Assembly (NCBI RefSeq): GCF_030272615.1 | Contig: NC_081409.1 | Coordinates: forward strand, 652,152,468-652,208,467 | Direction of reading: 5' to 3' | From: Cryptomeria japonica | Taxonomy: Eukaryota > Streptophyta > Pinopsida > Cupressales > Cupressaceae | DNA: 56,000 bases | In this document: positions 1 through 12,480 of the stretch, piece after piece | Layout: each line of letters starts with the position of its first letter | How positions within the stretch are numbered: the stretch's first letter is position 1 | Translations under genes and position numbers: made by a program | The notes under the pieces: generated by a model | What the model saw: only the letters and a program-made list of their open reading frames with translations | Database searches by the model: none | Told to the model about the DNA's origin: nothing

Positions 1-758
1 TCATATAGTTTGTGTACTTCTTCCATGTTCTTACGAAATCTTTCACTTGCTCCACTGTGATCTCCTTCAGAGTACTTGTACTTTCTTTCATTGTAATCAT
101 TAGATTCATAAAGATGAAAAGAACTAAATGCAGATTCAACTTTATTTACCGATGACCCACTGTTATCAAAGTTACTTAGCTCAAATGCATGTAGCTTACC
201 AATAGTAGCATCTAAAGAAATTGGCATATTAGGTACAAACCTCAATTCATTGATTACAGAGACTCGGATTGCATAAGCCGGTAGAAGGGTTCTTAACAAC
301 TTGCTTGTTATATCCTTTTCTTCAATAGTTCCACCTGCTCCTTTGATTTGATTGACAATCTCCTTTAGTCTTGTACTGTACTAGGTTATGTGTTCACCTT
401 CGTTCATCCTCATAGATTCAAGTTGTCCTCTTAGACTGTCTACTTTTTCTCTTTGAACATGTTCATCTCCACCATATACAGATATGAGCTTGTCCCACAT
501 TGCCTTTGCATCATTGTAGCCTTCTAGATCATTAAACTCTGAGTCGGTCAATGGAGATGCTATTTCAATCATTGCTTCAATATGTTCTCTCTTTGCCTTT
601 ATTTCTTCCATAGTCAACGGATAGGTGCTCAGTGTGATGAAATCATTCTCTAGATAATATACAGCATATTCTCCAACTCCTGATAGGTGTAGCTTCATCC
701 TTTTCTTCCATGTAGAGAAACTTGACTTGTTCAGCTTCAGTGCATCCCTCTTATACAT
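1..758 (-). pseudogene. gag: Copia gag, N-terminal part, one nonsense stop (element A)
   Basis: The capsid/nucleocapsid precursor starts at the ATG at 758 (MYKRDALKLNKS...), 52 bases inside the primer-binding site, as in B, C and D. The frame stays open to the window edge except for TAG at 383-381, where B has CAG and D CAA. After that stop the frame continues through the gag middle to the segment just before the zinc knuckle (KNMEEVHKLYE). It is the best-preserved gag in the window, with one nonsense mutation and no frameshift in 250 codons. The family resemblance is to the UBN2-type gag domain of plant copia elements. Confidence 0.88.
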
Positions 759-809
759 CTTTGGATCTTTGCCTCAAGTACCTTTAAACTTTTTCTTTTG
801 GAGTCCAAA

Positions 810-821
810 GCTCTGATACCA
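810..821 (-). other. Primer-binding site, initiator-Met-tRNA type (element A)
   Basis: The minus strand reads TGGTATCAGAGC, the classic complement of the initiator methionine tRNA 3' end, two bases inside the 5' LTR. Confidence 0.9.
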
Positions 822-823
822 AT

Positions 824-2324
824 TGATAGTTCTGATACTTAAAGATAAGTATAGATCCAATATCCAACAAGATGAGAGGGGGGGTGAATCATACAAACTT
901 AATCTTCCATAAAAACATCAGATTCAACCTCGGTAACATATACTTTAGTAATATAACCAAAACTGCTAAACATGCAAACTCAAAAGCATATAAACATCAT
1001 ATCACTCATAACACCAGATTTAACAGGGAAACACAAGTAGGGAAAAACCACTGTGGTATTTCGGACCCACTAAGAAATATACTCTTCTAGAGTATGCTCA
1101 GTTAAAAGCAAATCCTGTTAAAGATTACAAACACATTGCTAGATGTGACCCAGTTAAGGGATTTCCCTCAGATCTGTTAGGATCTTCACCTTGTTATAAG
1201 TGACCTTGTTAAAGGATTTCAAACACTCAATCAGAATGTCACCTTGCTAGAGGGTTTTACAAATAAGACTATTAAGTCCATTCGGTTAAGAGATTTTCTA
1301 TCACTTTCACAAAATAACAGTAACAATAATCTTTCTGCAACTTCAGATCTAAAATGCTAAAGCAGATTCTTATTTTCTCAATACAATCTAGACATAGAAC
1401 TAATCTTGTCCATCTTCTAGGCTTCTATACTTTGTTATTCAAATAGGTCTTCAAGCTTCTGTGCTTGATAATCACTATGTAGCATCCCTATGCATACATT
1501 TGCCCGCATACATTGTTTATCAATAGTTCCCTATTTATAAATAATTCACCAACCGCTTAATCTCCTTGATCACACTTCCCATGATCAATTATAGCCATCA
1601 GATCTTCAAACTTGTCTAGGTTCAATGTATCCTTTGATCTGAAAAACATTTTACCCTACCTTGGAACTTGCATACATTTCTTGGAACTTTTGCTAGGGTA
1701 ATGCAGTTCAATTTGCACTATAGATCTTCATGCTGATTTTCCTTTGCCATAGATTCATTAACAAACTTCATGCATGACATACCAATCATTTAATTAGATC
1801 TAGCTCATCAGCTTCCTTCATTAAATAATGTATGTAACCATTTAATGTATTCTGTTAAAACTCGGTGAATACTAAACTTTACTCGGTAGACATTCCGCCT
1901 TCATTAACCGATAGCGATAACCTTAGGGTTTACCGACTAGGTTCCTTACTCGGTAACATAGTATATTATTAACCTTACAATTTACAACATATGTATGATG
2001 TTAAAATAATCTAAACATCATGATCTCATCATTTTTTGACTCGGTAATAGTTGCCCATTGAATACCTTATTCATTCCCTTATTCATCATATTCTTTCTGT
2101 GTCTTTTATCAACATCTTTATACTCATCAAATCATACTTCTCAAGATATGGCAACATCATATTGAATTAGAAAATCAATTTCTTGACTTCAATGACAAAA
2201 TAATAATATTAAGACAGTAAATCATCCTTAATCAGTTATATCCATAATCATCAACAACCTTCTCAATATCCTTATTGAAATACCAACAATCTCCCATTGT
2301 CTGTTATAATGCCAAATGCTAACA
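824..2324 (-). repeat. 5' LTR of copia element A
   Basis: 1,501-bp LTR beginning TGTTAGCATTT and ending ...AACTATCA on the minus strand. It aligns throughout with the LTRs at 32269, 38457 and 44640. A TATAAATA box lies at 1539-1532. A G-run (sense C-run) with the flanking signature GATTCACCCC...CTCTCA lies near the LTR 3' end (about 875-890). Like B and C, and unlike D, its 5' end carries a second copy of the LTR start (TGTTGGTATTTC, about 2286) 38 bp downstream. Confidence 0.9.
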
Positions 2325-2990
2325 CATAGATGTCATTCTAGGCTATATCAAGGGCTGTAGGAAAATTGCAAATACCTTCTGGTCTTGTTTTTCTTTAGAG
2401 GTTCTTTGGCTCATATGGAAGTATCATAATGATGACATCTTTAATAACAGTACCAGGCAGCTCACTGAGTCTCTTAGGAGACTCATTATTTACCTCATCT
2501 CTATGTAGGTCACTGTGGTACTTAAGTTGGACTCGGACAAATTTTACAAATGGATCAAGAAAGGGGCTACCAATGTTTACATTCGAGAGTTATCTCAGAG
2601 TTTCACTTGGGAGAGAGATGAACTGGGCAAGGCTACATTTAAGAAAACACTAATGGCCTTTATGAGGCACCTGGAGCGTAGATAGATACACATGGAGATC
2701 ATTCAAGAGGAAGCTAACCTGATTCATGAATGCACTTCTCACCCCCACAAATAGGCCATACTTGATGGTCGGGTGGAAGTGTGGCAGGAGGGAAACTTGG
2801 GGTGGGTGGCTTGGATCCCCCCACTGGGGAAGAACTCTTCACTAAATTCTGAAATCTTATTAACATAATTCTCTAATGTATTTTGGTTGCAAATATGTAT
2901 ATCTAATGTAAACATCCTTCTTATAGTGGAGGTACCCATTAACTGTATATTTTTGTGCATTCACCTTCCCTTGGTGCCTTGATACTGCTA
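2325..2990. other. Unidentified sequence with a coding-like stretch on the plus strand
   Basis: Not LTR A and not matched elsewhere in the window. From about 2517 to 2760 one plus-strand frame reads like ordinary protein (for example KFYKWIKKGATNVYIREL, then FMRHLERR), interrupted by TAG at about 2685 and again about 65 bp later. I do not recognise it. It could be a decayed transposon ORF or chance. Confidence 0.3.
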
Positions 2991-4340
2991 AACTCAGATT
3001 TTTCTGATGCTATGTAATGATTATATGATATCTAATCCAGAAATTTGCAAGGAAATTAGACTTGTAAATGAAAATTTGAATTTTAAAATTGCATACACTC
3101 AGATCAGAAGACAAAAATCAGATTTAAAGGTGTAAGGAGTCAGGTTCACCAAAATGTAAAGTGGAAAAATTGATTTGGCAATTTGCAACTTAGAAATAGA
3201 AATCACCAAATTAATTTCACTTGGAAGACCTTTATATTCAAAAGAGGGAAGGGGAATCGACTAGATTTAGTCACTAAATCAGAGTAGGGCTGAATACTAA
3301 GTAGATTGATTGAAATGGAATGTGTTTGACCTTCTTTTTTAAGTTGACTAGTTGACTTAAGACTAAGTGCTAGAAATGAAGACAAATATGAGAAAACAAT
3401 GAGCTACAGGTTCGTGATTCTATCGTGCAACTGCATCTGAGAAGTATGAGATGATTTGGAGCTTCTCGGTGATTACTACCAAAATTAGCAAGGACTGTGT
3501 CTTCAGACCAAGGCGGCCGCCCTCTTGGTCCTCCAAATTTTCCACATGTCGAAAAGGGTTTTTTTGTCTTTACAAATAAATCTTAATTCCAAAAGAACAG
3601 TAGTGCACCTATTTCATAGACACTGAAAGAAGAGAAAAAGGGGTTGGGAATAGGGGTTTGCCTTATTCAAACCTTGATTGGAATCAACCTTGAATGAAAT
3701 ATTGCAAATGCTTGAAATACATAATGTAAAGGTATACCTTAGATCTACAATGAGTGATGATGATGCTTTTCTTCTTGAATGTAATCACATATGTTGTGTG
3801 GAATGACATGAATATGACAAAACATTAACACACACACATGCCTACAAATGAATGATATAAATTTTATCCACAATGGTTGATGTAGACTTGATGAATGCTT
3901 GAGAAGACATCACATAGCTTGCACTTTCACTTCATAAGAGGCTCCTTCAATTGCTTGTTGATGGATTGTATGATTAGATTTGATTAGATGCCTCAAACGA
4001 GGGAAGGAAAGGCTATATGTATGAAACCCTAACTTTGTTTTGAGTCATAGGCCAACTTATAAATGACATTTTCACTAATTTATTCAATTTTAACATTAAA
4101 ATAGCACCAAAATATGCTCACAAAATTTGAGGAGAAAAAGTCAGTACCTGCTAGCTAGCTACCTAGTTCAAACACACAGTCCAACCAACTTTTCATCAAA
4201 TTTTTGGGGAATCAAGATATTGTTATTTTAGAGAGAATTCTAAGAGTATGTGGAAATTTGAGGTGTTTAGATATATTGAAATCAGGCCTTGAATGTTGAA
4301 ATAGGACATAATTAGGGCTTTTGATGAAATCATTTTGTAC
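2990..4340 (-). repeat. Diverged gypsy-LTR-like sequence
   Basis: Blocks here resemble, with much divergence, the 3' LTR of element G at 4341-5583. Examples are the segment around 3190-3330 versus about 4440-4530, the GG..GGGAACG-type block near 3480-3560 versus about 4700, and the AGAGAAAA..GGGTTGGGA block near 3635 versus about 4830. It may be an old solo LTR or fragment of a related gypsy family, or an outer part of G's own LTR. The boundaries are not defined. Confidence 0.4.
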
Positions 4341-5583
4341 TGTGGAAAAATGGTGAATGATGGATCAAGAGGAAAACTACCATTTCCCTCCAAGGAGAGA
4401 AGAAAGTTCCACTATTGATTACCCTTCAAAAAAATTTCACCAAATTACATTTGGAAGAGGAGAGGAGAATTAACTAGATTCAACCTTCAAAGATGAAGAT
4501 TAAATTTTGAATGAAATGGGAATGATAAGTTAATCCCCTCTTCCTTATTTGAAATGGGCAGGAATTGATTAAATTATGTAGTGCAAAAGTGACAAAGAAC
4601 TAATTGTAACATGAGATCGAAATATGGGATGAACTTGTGCACCTGGATCCAGTAGTAATATGTTGAGACAAAGTTGCCCTGCGAATTTGAGGAAAAGTTT
4701 CCTGGACTATGGCGGGAACGTACACAGTCCTCCAAAAAATCTACAAAATGAAAAAGGGTTTTTCTGCCTTTGCAAATGGAGCCTAAATCCGAAAGTATAG
4801 CTACACACCTATGACCTACACACAAAAAAGAGAGGAAAATGGGTTGGGATTGGGGGTTTTCCTTTAGGTCAAACCCCAATTTTGGAATTAACCAAGTAAT
4901 GAAAGAAAGTACTTGCAAGTAGCTATAAATGAAAGATTGAATTGTAAATCACCTCAAGGGAGGTTGTGATAGAAATGTTGGTAGAAACTCTTATGTGGAA
5001 TTGAATGTTGGAATCAATCTCCTCTTCAATTGTTGAATCCTTAACTTGAATGCAATACCTAGCCTTGAAGGGAGACTTGAGAATGCTCAATGCCGAAAAA
5101 GAATACTTGAATGCTTAAATCCTCTTGAATGTTCAATCTCTTGTGCAACATGAACTTATCGAAATTACACCTTATTGAAACTATGAAAATTAGAGGATGA
5201 ATGCCCCTTAAATACATGCTTGTGGATTTGATTTTCATCATAGTCCGACATCGAGAGAGTTTCCCACCCAATGCAAAAATAACAATTCAACCCTAGTAAG
5301 GGTCTTGCCCAAAAATAGGATGGGGATATGGACACCACTCCCCTTTCCTGGGAGGATAAGGGTGCCATTCCCCTATCCAAGGGGGGAAAGTGGTGCCACG
5401 CTCCTATCCTACCCCTTTATCTAGGGCAGAGTTCGGATAGGATGATGTAGAGGCCAAGAAATAAGTTGTTTTTGAGGGTTGAACAATCTCCTATCTCCGA
5501 TTAGGCTAGAGGATTCAATCTCATGTGTGTGAGGACCCTAATGTAGTCAAAAATTGCTAGGGTCACAATTTTACGACACTACA
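4341..5583 (-). repeat. 3' LTR of gypsy element G
   Basis: On the minus strand the LTR starts TGTAGTGTCGTAAAATTGTG at 5583, resembling the starts of many plant gypsy LTRs, and is preceded by a polypurine tract. The other boundary is set where strong similarity to 47438 onward begins, at TGTGGAAAAATGG (4341). This boundary is uncertain because weak similarity may extend further and no clear primer-binding site is seen at the matching 5' copy. Confidence 0.7.
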
Positions 5584-5598
5584 TTTATCCCCCACTTT
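5584..5598 (-). other. Polypurine tract of element G
   Basis: The minus strand reads AAAGTGGGGGATAAA directly against the LTR start at 5583, the usual plus-strand priming site of plant gypsy elements. Confidence 0.8.
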
Positions 5599-5880
5599 AC
5601 TGAGAGTATAAGTGTATGCCAATACTATTGGTAAAGTACAAGGAAACAAGATTGAAAGACATTTACCATGTCAAGGAGGCAAGATGCACCAAGTCCCTAG
5701 TGGACTTAGGATCTTACGAATTTGATTGAAAAAGTAAAAGGGAAGATCAAGAAAGGGAGAACCATGACTACAAGTAGCAAATTTCCCTTCACTATGAGTC
5801 ATGAAAGAAAGGATACCAAAGATTACAAAGCAAAAAAAGTTCACTAAGTAATTATATGTATCAAAGAAGGAAAATATGAG
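5599..5880 (-). other. 3' untranslated part of element G
   Basis: Purine-rich noncoding sequence between G's polypurine tract and the F2 insertion. It continues at 21837 on the far side of F2. No ORF or motif seen. Confidence 0.6.
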
Positions 5881-5885
5881 AAGAG

Positions 5886-6001
5886 TGTTAGGTCCAACTA
5901 GGAAAGCTAATGTACTGAGAGGGGAGGGGTGAATCAGTACTTCAAAAATTTTCTTCTAAAACAATCTTACTGATAAACATAAAATGTGTATAGCTAATCT
6001 T
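5886..6001 (-). repeat. 3' LTR of F2, distal fragment
   Basis: First 116 bp (plus-strand view) of F2's 3' LTR, matching 20644 onward. It is cut by F1 and resumes at 13956. It contains the GAGAGGGGAGGGGTGAATCA block (sense TGATTCACCCCTCCCCTCTC). Confidence 0.88.
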
Positions 6002-7127
6002 TGTTACTACTTATTAGATTGCCATTAGTTTTATGTCAAAGTTATACTATATACTCTAGTTGGTTATCTATTATCGAGATATTCAGTCAGTGTGCACATT
6101 CTAGTCAGTTACAAAAGAAAGCAATCACAAAATGCAATATACATTGAGCTATCTACTGAGTATCTTTACATGTCTATCAAGCAGCAAAGATGACACACCG
6201 AGTGAAATGTGTTACTAGATTAATTGAACCTAGACATGCATATGAAAATGTGTTACAAGATCGAGGCACATCTAACCATTATCACATTGGAAATTGCACT
6301 TAAAGATTTTGTATGATTTTGAGGTCATCTAACCAATGAAATAATTTGCATGGTTATTCATTCAATAAATCATGTTTGTAAGATTGAAGCAATGAAAGGA
6401 TCACCATCATAAGAGATCTATTTATACAGCATGAGTTAAGAGTTAAAGGTGTGTGTGCATGAGTGTAAGAAGACTGTTACAGAGACATAGAGGTCACTGA
6501 GAAGGTTTTCAGAGAATAGTCAAAGAACAAAGTAAACAGAAGGGTTTACCGAGTTACTATATGGGTTACCAAGGTATGCTATAAGCAAGGTAATCTTATT
6601 CTGAGCACATAGAATCTGCTATAATATTCTAGATGTAAAGTTGCAGATATTTGTAATGATTTTATTGTAATATTGTGAAGTTGTAAGAGAAAGCTTTAAC
6701 AGGGTAAAATACTCTAATCAAGTCTATAAATTGTAAAGTCTCTAACCAGGTGCAGCATTTAGATGAAGTGTTGTAAAATCCTTTAGCAAGCTAGATCTAA
6801 TAGATCTTGTTACTCCTAATAGGGTAAGCTATTAGAAATAGCTAAACATGTAGCTCTAACCGAGCACTCTTTATTATTGCAGTAGTGAAGTTATGGGTGC
6901 CATCCCCACCACAGTTTTTCTCTCTAACCAAGAGTTTCTGCGTAACCAAAATATATGTGTTATGGAGTGAATCATGTATGATTGTTATCTATTTGTTTTA
7001 GTTTTATATTATGTTTTTGCACTATTTGGTTTATGCATAGCAGTAAAGCTATTATTGAAGAAAAGTTTTGGAGTACTAATTCAGCCCTCCCCTCTCAATA
7101 CATTAGCTTTCCATATTGGGCCTAACA
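6002..7127 (+). repeat. 5' LTR of F1
   Basis: Starts TGTTACTACTTATTAG and ends TTGGGCCTAACA. A likely TATA region (CTATTTATACAGCATGAG) lies near 6418-6435 and is conserved in the 3' LTR near 13247. ACCGAG-type hexamers occur at several places (for example about 6198, 6547 and 6857). The block CCCTCCCCTCTCAATACATT precedes the end. Confidence 0.92.
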
Positions 7128-7129
7128 AT

Positions 7130-7141
7130 TGGTATCAGCGC
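7130..7141 (+). other. Primer-binding site of F1
   Basis: TGGTATCAGCGC, two bases after the LTR. It differs from the initiator-Met-tRNA complement TGGTATCAGAGC of F2 and the copia elements by one base (A to C). Confidence 0.85.
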
Positions 7142-7189
7142 TTGAATCTTGGAAAAGGGTTTAACTACCTAAAGAAAAAGATCTTATCA

Positions 7190-8538
7190 ATGGAAGGCTA
7201 TAAACAATCTCGGAGGATTGTGTATCTGCAAGAAGAACTGGATCATGCTAATCAAGTGATTGCAAACATGCAAAGACAAATGCAAAAAACTCTGAAAGTG
7301 AGAAGAAGATTATTTGATGATTTGTAGGACTCTCAAGATTTAGTGGAACAAATTGAGACATCATTTGAGAACAGTATATCTGAAGAAAGTAAAGAAATGA
7401 TTGGAGTATTGAAAGAAAAGAACAAAGCACTAGTTGATCAACTGAAAGCAATGAAAAGAGAACATGAACATTTCAGCACATAGATGACTGAAAATCTTGA
7501 TGCATTGAGGACAACCGAGGATAAAGTAAGAGAATTAGAAAGAGAGAAATAACAACTTGATGTCTTAGTATTTGATAAGAATGATGAAATCACAAGGTTA
7601 ACTAGAATTCAACAAAACCTATCAGATCAACTAGGTTATGCACATCATGAAGCAAATCGGAAGAATGATGAGAATCAAGCATTGAAACTTGAAGTATCAA
7701 AGTTAATCGATGAACTTGAAATAGAGAATAAATCCAAAGCAACATTGAAGAAGAGTTATGAAGCATCAAAGATGTTGGATGACCAACTGAATACAAGATG
7801 ACCCAACAAAGATGCAGGACTTGGTTACAAAGGAAAAGTCTCTACCGAGAAAGGAATTCTAACTACCGAGAGAGGAGAATCATCAAAGCAAGCTAGAAAC
7901 AAGAATAACATCAAAAGAAAGAAGCCTATTTGCAACTACTATGGAAATCAAGGTCACACTGCCAACATATGCCAAATCAGAAAAGGTAAGCAACCGAATG
8001 TCACTAAGTCCAATGGTTATTGTTACAATTGCAATAAATATGGTCACACATCTAATCAATGTAGGACAAAGTCTATTAACAATTATCAGAAGGCAAAATT
8101 CAAAGGGTTTTGTAAAAACTACAATAGATATGGACATAGTACCGAGAAGTGTTGGTTTAAGCAAAAGAACTATATGTCGTATGCACACCGAGCAAATGCT
8201 GGAGGTTACCGAACTCACACAGATCCTTACCGATAGTATTTTGCAGTACCATGGGATTACAATACAAGGATATGGTATGAATGTTGTGGAAGATATGGAC
8301 ATATAAGTGCCAACTATTTTATAAGGTTTGGGATGTACAACCGAAGATCATGGAGAAATCCTAGTATGGCATGTTTTCATTGTCATAAAGATGGACACTT
8401 AGAGATTGCAAAGATCAACCTAGAAAAGACATTGAAGAAATAAAAGAAAAATTAAAGATGATTTGGAAAAGGAAGGAAATTATGTCAAATGAAGAAAGCA
8501 CCTTACCTACCGAGTTAGGTGCACCTATTCCAAATTAA
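7190..8538 (+). pseudogene. gag: F1 ORF1: gag-like protein with long coiled coil and zinc knuckles, broken
   Basis: Starts at ATG 7190, which matches F2 (MEGYKQSR). Residues 10 to about 200 are heptad-rich charged sequence, predicted coiled coil. A motif like SPNK..GLGYK follows, then a basic stretch and five CCHC-type boxes. F1 has lost cysteines in boxes 1 (CNYYGNQGHTANIC), 3 (CKNYNRYGH) and 4 (ISANY), each Cys to Tyr. Stops: TAG at codon 46 (7325-7327), also a stop in F2; then TAG, TAA and TGA. A small deletion near 8400, in box 5, shifts the frame before the terminal stop at 8536-8538. Likely role: RNA binding and particle assembly. It resembles the gag C-terminus of SIRE-like copia elements. 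Confidence 0.8.
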
Positions 8539-9093
8539 TCAGTAAAGGTATGAAGGGACTGCATTCTCTGAAGGTTAAAATCTTAACAGTTCCTATTCTA
8601 TTTATGTACTTAATTCAAAATTTGCATAATTAAGATGTATTAGTAAGTTTGAAATTCTATCAAAGTCTTTTGGAGCACTTTACAGGAAGTCTGTCAAGTC
8701 AGTGAATATAGGAAACTTGTCTAGTTGGTGAATGAAGGAAGTTTGGTTACTCGGTCAAAATGGAAAAAGGTGAGTAAATCGGTTAAAGAGGAACCGAGTG
8801 CATTTAATGTTTTTGACCTAACCCACATAGAGCCTGATAAGGTATTTTGTTTACTTAAAAGAATTTTCGCGGTCATTTTCACTTACCAAGTTTTCGAGAA
8901 AGCAGAGAAAGTGAATCTAAGGTGATCAAACCTCCTACAAAGAAAATTCAAGGTATTTACATCAATCTCAACACAAGGTTAAGCTAGTTTACTGATCTTA
9001 TCTAGTTGCCATTATCTGCTAAGCATAAAGTGTCAGTTGTTTGAAATCCTAAAACCCTAAGGACTCTTTGCTAGTTTTTATCTGAAATCCACA
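8539..9093 (+). other. Spacer between ORF1 and ORF2 of F1
   Basis: 555 bp with no supported ORF. F2 has a corresponding spacer of similar length. How ORF2 would be translated (internal entry, spliced or separate mRNA) cannot be told from the sequence. Confidence 0.6.
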
Positions 9094-12000
9094 ATGGTGC
9101 CCAAGATCCAAGATCCCATAGTTGTCAAGAATGCAGAAAAGCCCTCACTATAATTCTCTTTGACTCCCAAAGTCACTTCTGAACCAGATGACAAAACCGC
9201 CTTTTCACTCATCCCGGACAGAGTGTTACTAGTCGAGGATGTGAGATTCTTCACCAAATGTCATGTTGAAGAACTCAGTCATGTTGAAATCAAAGACACC
9301 TATGATGAGCTATGTACCAATGGTAAATTGAATAGCAAGTATGAGCACATCAAAATTAAAGGATTAACTAAAGCCCTAACCTATCCCCATGTGTTCAAAC
9401 CCCAGTGGGTCAAGTTTGTTCTGAGTAGAGTTCACGATGATTTCATGTGGCTAGAAGAGAAACCATTTAAGATTACTAAGGAAATCATTTATTTGATTAC
9501 CGGTTAACCTATCTATGATCATGTTGGAGCCCAGAAGATGATATCACAAAAGGAACTCATCAGTTTAACTAGAGTAGAATCTAATTGTAGAGGATTGAAA
9601 CTGAATAATGTCACTGATGAAGAACTAAAATTTTCCATTAGAGTAATGGGTTACTGTTTCTTCCAATCGGCAAGGGAAAACAGTGTTCCTTGTGTAGTAG
9701 TAGACCTAGCCTACAAAATTGTGAAAAAGGGAATGAAAATTGACCTATGTGAGGTTTTGCTGAAGAACCTATTTGAAAATCTAAACACCATCAGGAATCC
9801 AAAGAAGAACAACTTGGCTAATACTCTAAAGTTTGGATCATTACTGGTATGCATGTTTTTCGATTTTGAAAAATTCTTTCCATCAGTCGGTAAAGTTGTT
9901 TGGGAATTACACTGACCAATCACCCATCAGATAAATGACTTCATTAAGAAGTTAGGAAACAATTTAAATGATACTATGGATGATTACTTCAGTAAATTTC
10001 AAGAGAAAATGCATAACAGATATAGGATTGCACCCCAGCTAGTAGAGAAATACAAAAATGATATATGTTTTGAAGTTGACACCGATTACTATTATGTGAA
10101 TGCTATGGAACCAAGGACTCAATCTTTGTCACCAATGGGTTACGAGATTGATTTTGACATCACAAAACAACAAATTGATGCATTTCTTACATTGCCTAGA
10201 CATACTACCAAGCTGAGGTATGGTACCTATGAGGAAATAAAGGAAAAGGTAAAGATGAACATTGTAGTACCCAAAGCTACAAGAAAGGCAACAAAAATGA
10301 TAAAGGCATTGTCAGAGAAATTTGGAGAAGACTCTTCCTCTACACCTGTCAAAGGCACCATTGCCATTACTAAAGAGGAATTTGAAGCCTAAGAGGTAGC
10401 TATAACACTGAGCACCAAATTGCCTAAGGGAAAAGTATTGAAGAGAAAGAAATAGGACACATCAAAGGCCTCACTGACTCCACCTCCAGTAAAGCAACCT
10501 AACACTAGAATATCTACAGCCTCATCGAGTAAGAAAACAAAAAGTGTTACTACTCCCAAGGTAACAAAGACATACAAGAAATCTACTTGGAGACTCATTT
10601 TGGCAAAAGAGTCTAGTGATACCAAATCAGAGGATGCAAGCAAATTCCAAATTGTCAAGAGCAAGAAGGTAAATATATATAGTGTTGAAAACTTCTATGT
10701 TGATCTGAAAGAATATGGTGGGTTTGGAGGATTTAGATATGTCAAGTATGAAACCAGCAACAATGATGAAAAGAGACAAATTGAAGAAGCTATCATCTAC
10801 ACACTTCTAAAGTTCTGGTTAGCTCCATTGGAACTAGCTAAGTCACTTCCAAATGAACTGTATCTGCATATTGATAATAGGTGAAAGTATGCAATGGACT
10901 CAGAGAAACAAATTAGAGAGAGAAGTTTGGTTCATCTCTTTCCTGACATGTCAATAGCTGAAATAAAGGAACATCTAACAACTTACAACTCAAAGTTTCT
11001 TATCAAACATAGAGCCTTAAAACTGATGAATGGGCTATATATTGAAGTGGAAAATGAGACAAAAGCAAAGTGGTAGGAAATCTTGAAAATCAAGGATGCC
11101 GGTAAGCAAGCTATAGTTGAAATCGTTGATGTCACTGAGCATGATCCTGATGTCACCGAGCAAGGTCCTGATGCTACCGAACAAGACCCTGCTGACACCA
11201 TTCAAATAGATGAAGATGTCATGAATTCAGAGGCACTGGAATAGGAAATGATAGAAGGCACTGCATATGCAAAACTTGTATCTAGTGAATTAGTCTTGGA
11301 AAAAGTTCAGCCTTATCCACTGGTCAAGCAACCTATCTCAACCGAAACTCCTTAGGATACAGATCAAGGCACTAAAGGTCACAAGTCTACAACAGGGGAA
11401 GGTACTACTCAATAACAAACATCTCAAGCACCTTCTAACACTGAGACTATTGCAATAGAGACACCAAGTACCGAGCCATCGAAGGACTCTACAGAGGCTA
11501 AAGGAACTAATCAAAGTGTTGCCTCTACCAAGCAACCTATTGAGGGTCATCAAGCCTCACAAGCCCTTGTCTTAGTTCCATCGATGAAAGGTAAAGAAAA
11601 GAAAATGAAAAAGCATAGTTTTAAAGTTGATTTGTCAAAACCAATAGTGTTGCCCAATGTAGATATATCAAAATTGAAAGGGCAAGCACTCATTGATTTC
11701 GGTGAACTGTGCAAAGCAAAGGCCGAACAAGAAAAGCAAATGGCTATTCAAAAGAAAAATAAAGTAATTTAGAAGGTAAAAGTAGTCCTAATAGATATGC
11801 TACCTGAAGCTACAGTATCAACTGATGCAGCCATCCACATTCAACTGGATGAACTCCTAACAAAGATAGATACATCTGGAGTAGATGCATCGGAGTATTT
11901 GAGCAAGCTAAAAGATAAAGAGCTCACTACAAAAATGATAGAAGAGGTACAAAAAGCTATAGCTATTGGCAAAGTTAAACTTGTCAAATTTATTACTGAG

Positions 12001-12480
12001 TTGACTCCTCAACTCAAGCACATTCTTTATTTATTTCATAAACTCTACATATTTTCTTTATTCATTAAATACATTAAGAATAAAATAGAGGCAATTGAGA
12101 AAGAGATCACTGATCTCTCAAGCAAGTTGACCATAGAGCCAAATTTAGTTCAGAATTTTTATACAAGGTTACAATAGCTCATGGCTCAACAATTGGGCTT
12201 AAGAAATGAAGAACACAAGATTAGGATGGACATAATGACCCTTCAAACATTATTCCTTCCACATCTTTCATCGGTCCAAGAATAAATCAACTGAGCCACA
12301 TACTTATCTACTACTCAAGAGGGAAGCACTCTAGATGGCTTAATATCACTATTGGCTGATATTCAAGCATAGAATTCTTTAATGGATAGTGTAAAGAATG
12401 CACTCTCTGTCGCTCTCACTGATGCCCAGACCAAGTACAAATCCATTTTTGATCAGTTACCACCCTTGAATGGTAATTAA
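9094..12480 (+). pseudogene. F1 ORF2: large protein of unknown function, one frame with stops
   Basis: A single frame of 1,129 codons from ATG 9094 (MVPKIQDPIVV) to TAA 12478-12480, broken only by nonsense codons (about 14, mainly TAG and TAA) and no frameshift. Residues about 20-430 look globular, with segments such as FMWLEEKPFKITKEIIYLI and ELKFSIRVMGYCFF that also occur in F2. Residues about 430-520 and 670-850 are rich in T, S, E, K and P and probably disordered. Residues about 870-1128 are helical or coiled coil. I see no DSG protease, RT YVDD/FVDD, RNase H or DDE integrase motif. The N-terminal pattern faintly recalls plant mobile-domain (transposon-derived) proteins; this is a guess. 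TAG at codon 893 (11770-11772) is shared with F2. Confidence 0.7.

Larger units (their letters stand above)
1..2324 (-). mobile_element. Element A: 5' end of a Ty1/copia LTR retrotransposon (truncated by window edge)
   Basis: Minus-strand copia element with 5' LTR (824-2324), primer-binding site (810-821) and the start of gag (758 down to 1). Protease, integrase, RT and RNase H must lie beyond the left edge. It belongs to the same family as B, C and D by LTR and gag sequence. The right flank begins CATAG at 2325; the matching duplication would be outside the window, so the insertion cannot be checked here. Confidence 0.9.

Noticed and set aside
871-1090. Plus-strand ORFs inside the copia LTRs (also near 32335, 38518, 44703 and 32911, 45279)
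   Set aside because: They recur only because the LTRs are repeats, run antisense to the element, and have no domain or start context. Treated as fortuitous.
4574-4918. Minus-strand ORF of 114 codons resembling one at 55698-55994
   Set aside because: The similarity reflects the two LTR copies of element G. The products have no recognisable domain and the reading frames end differently.
7883-8306. Overlapping ORFs of 121-139 codons on both strands within F1 ORF1
   Set aside because: They are shadows of the zinc-knuckle coding region. The true frame is set by the CCHC boxes and by alignment with F2 (the same shadows occur at 19465-19888).
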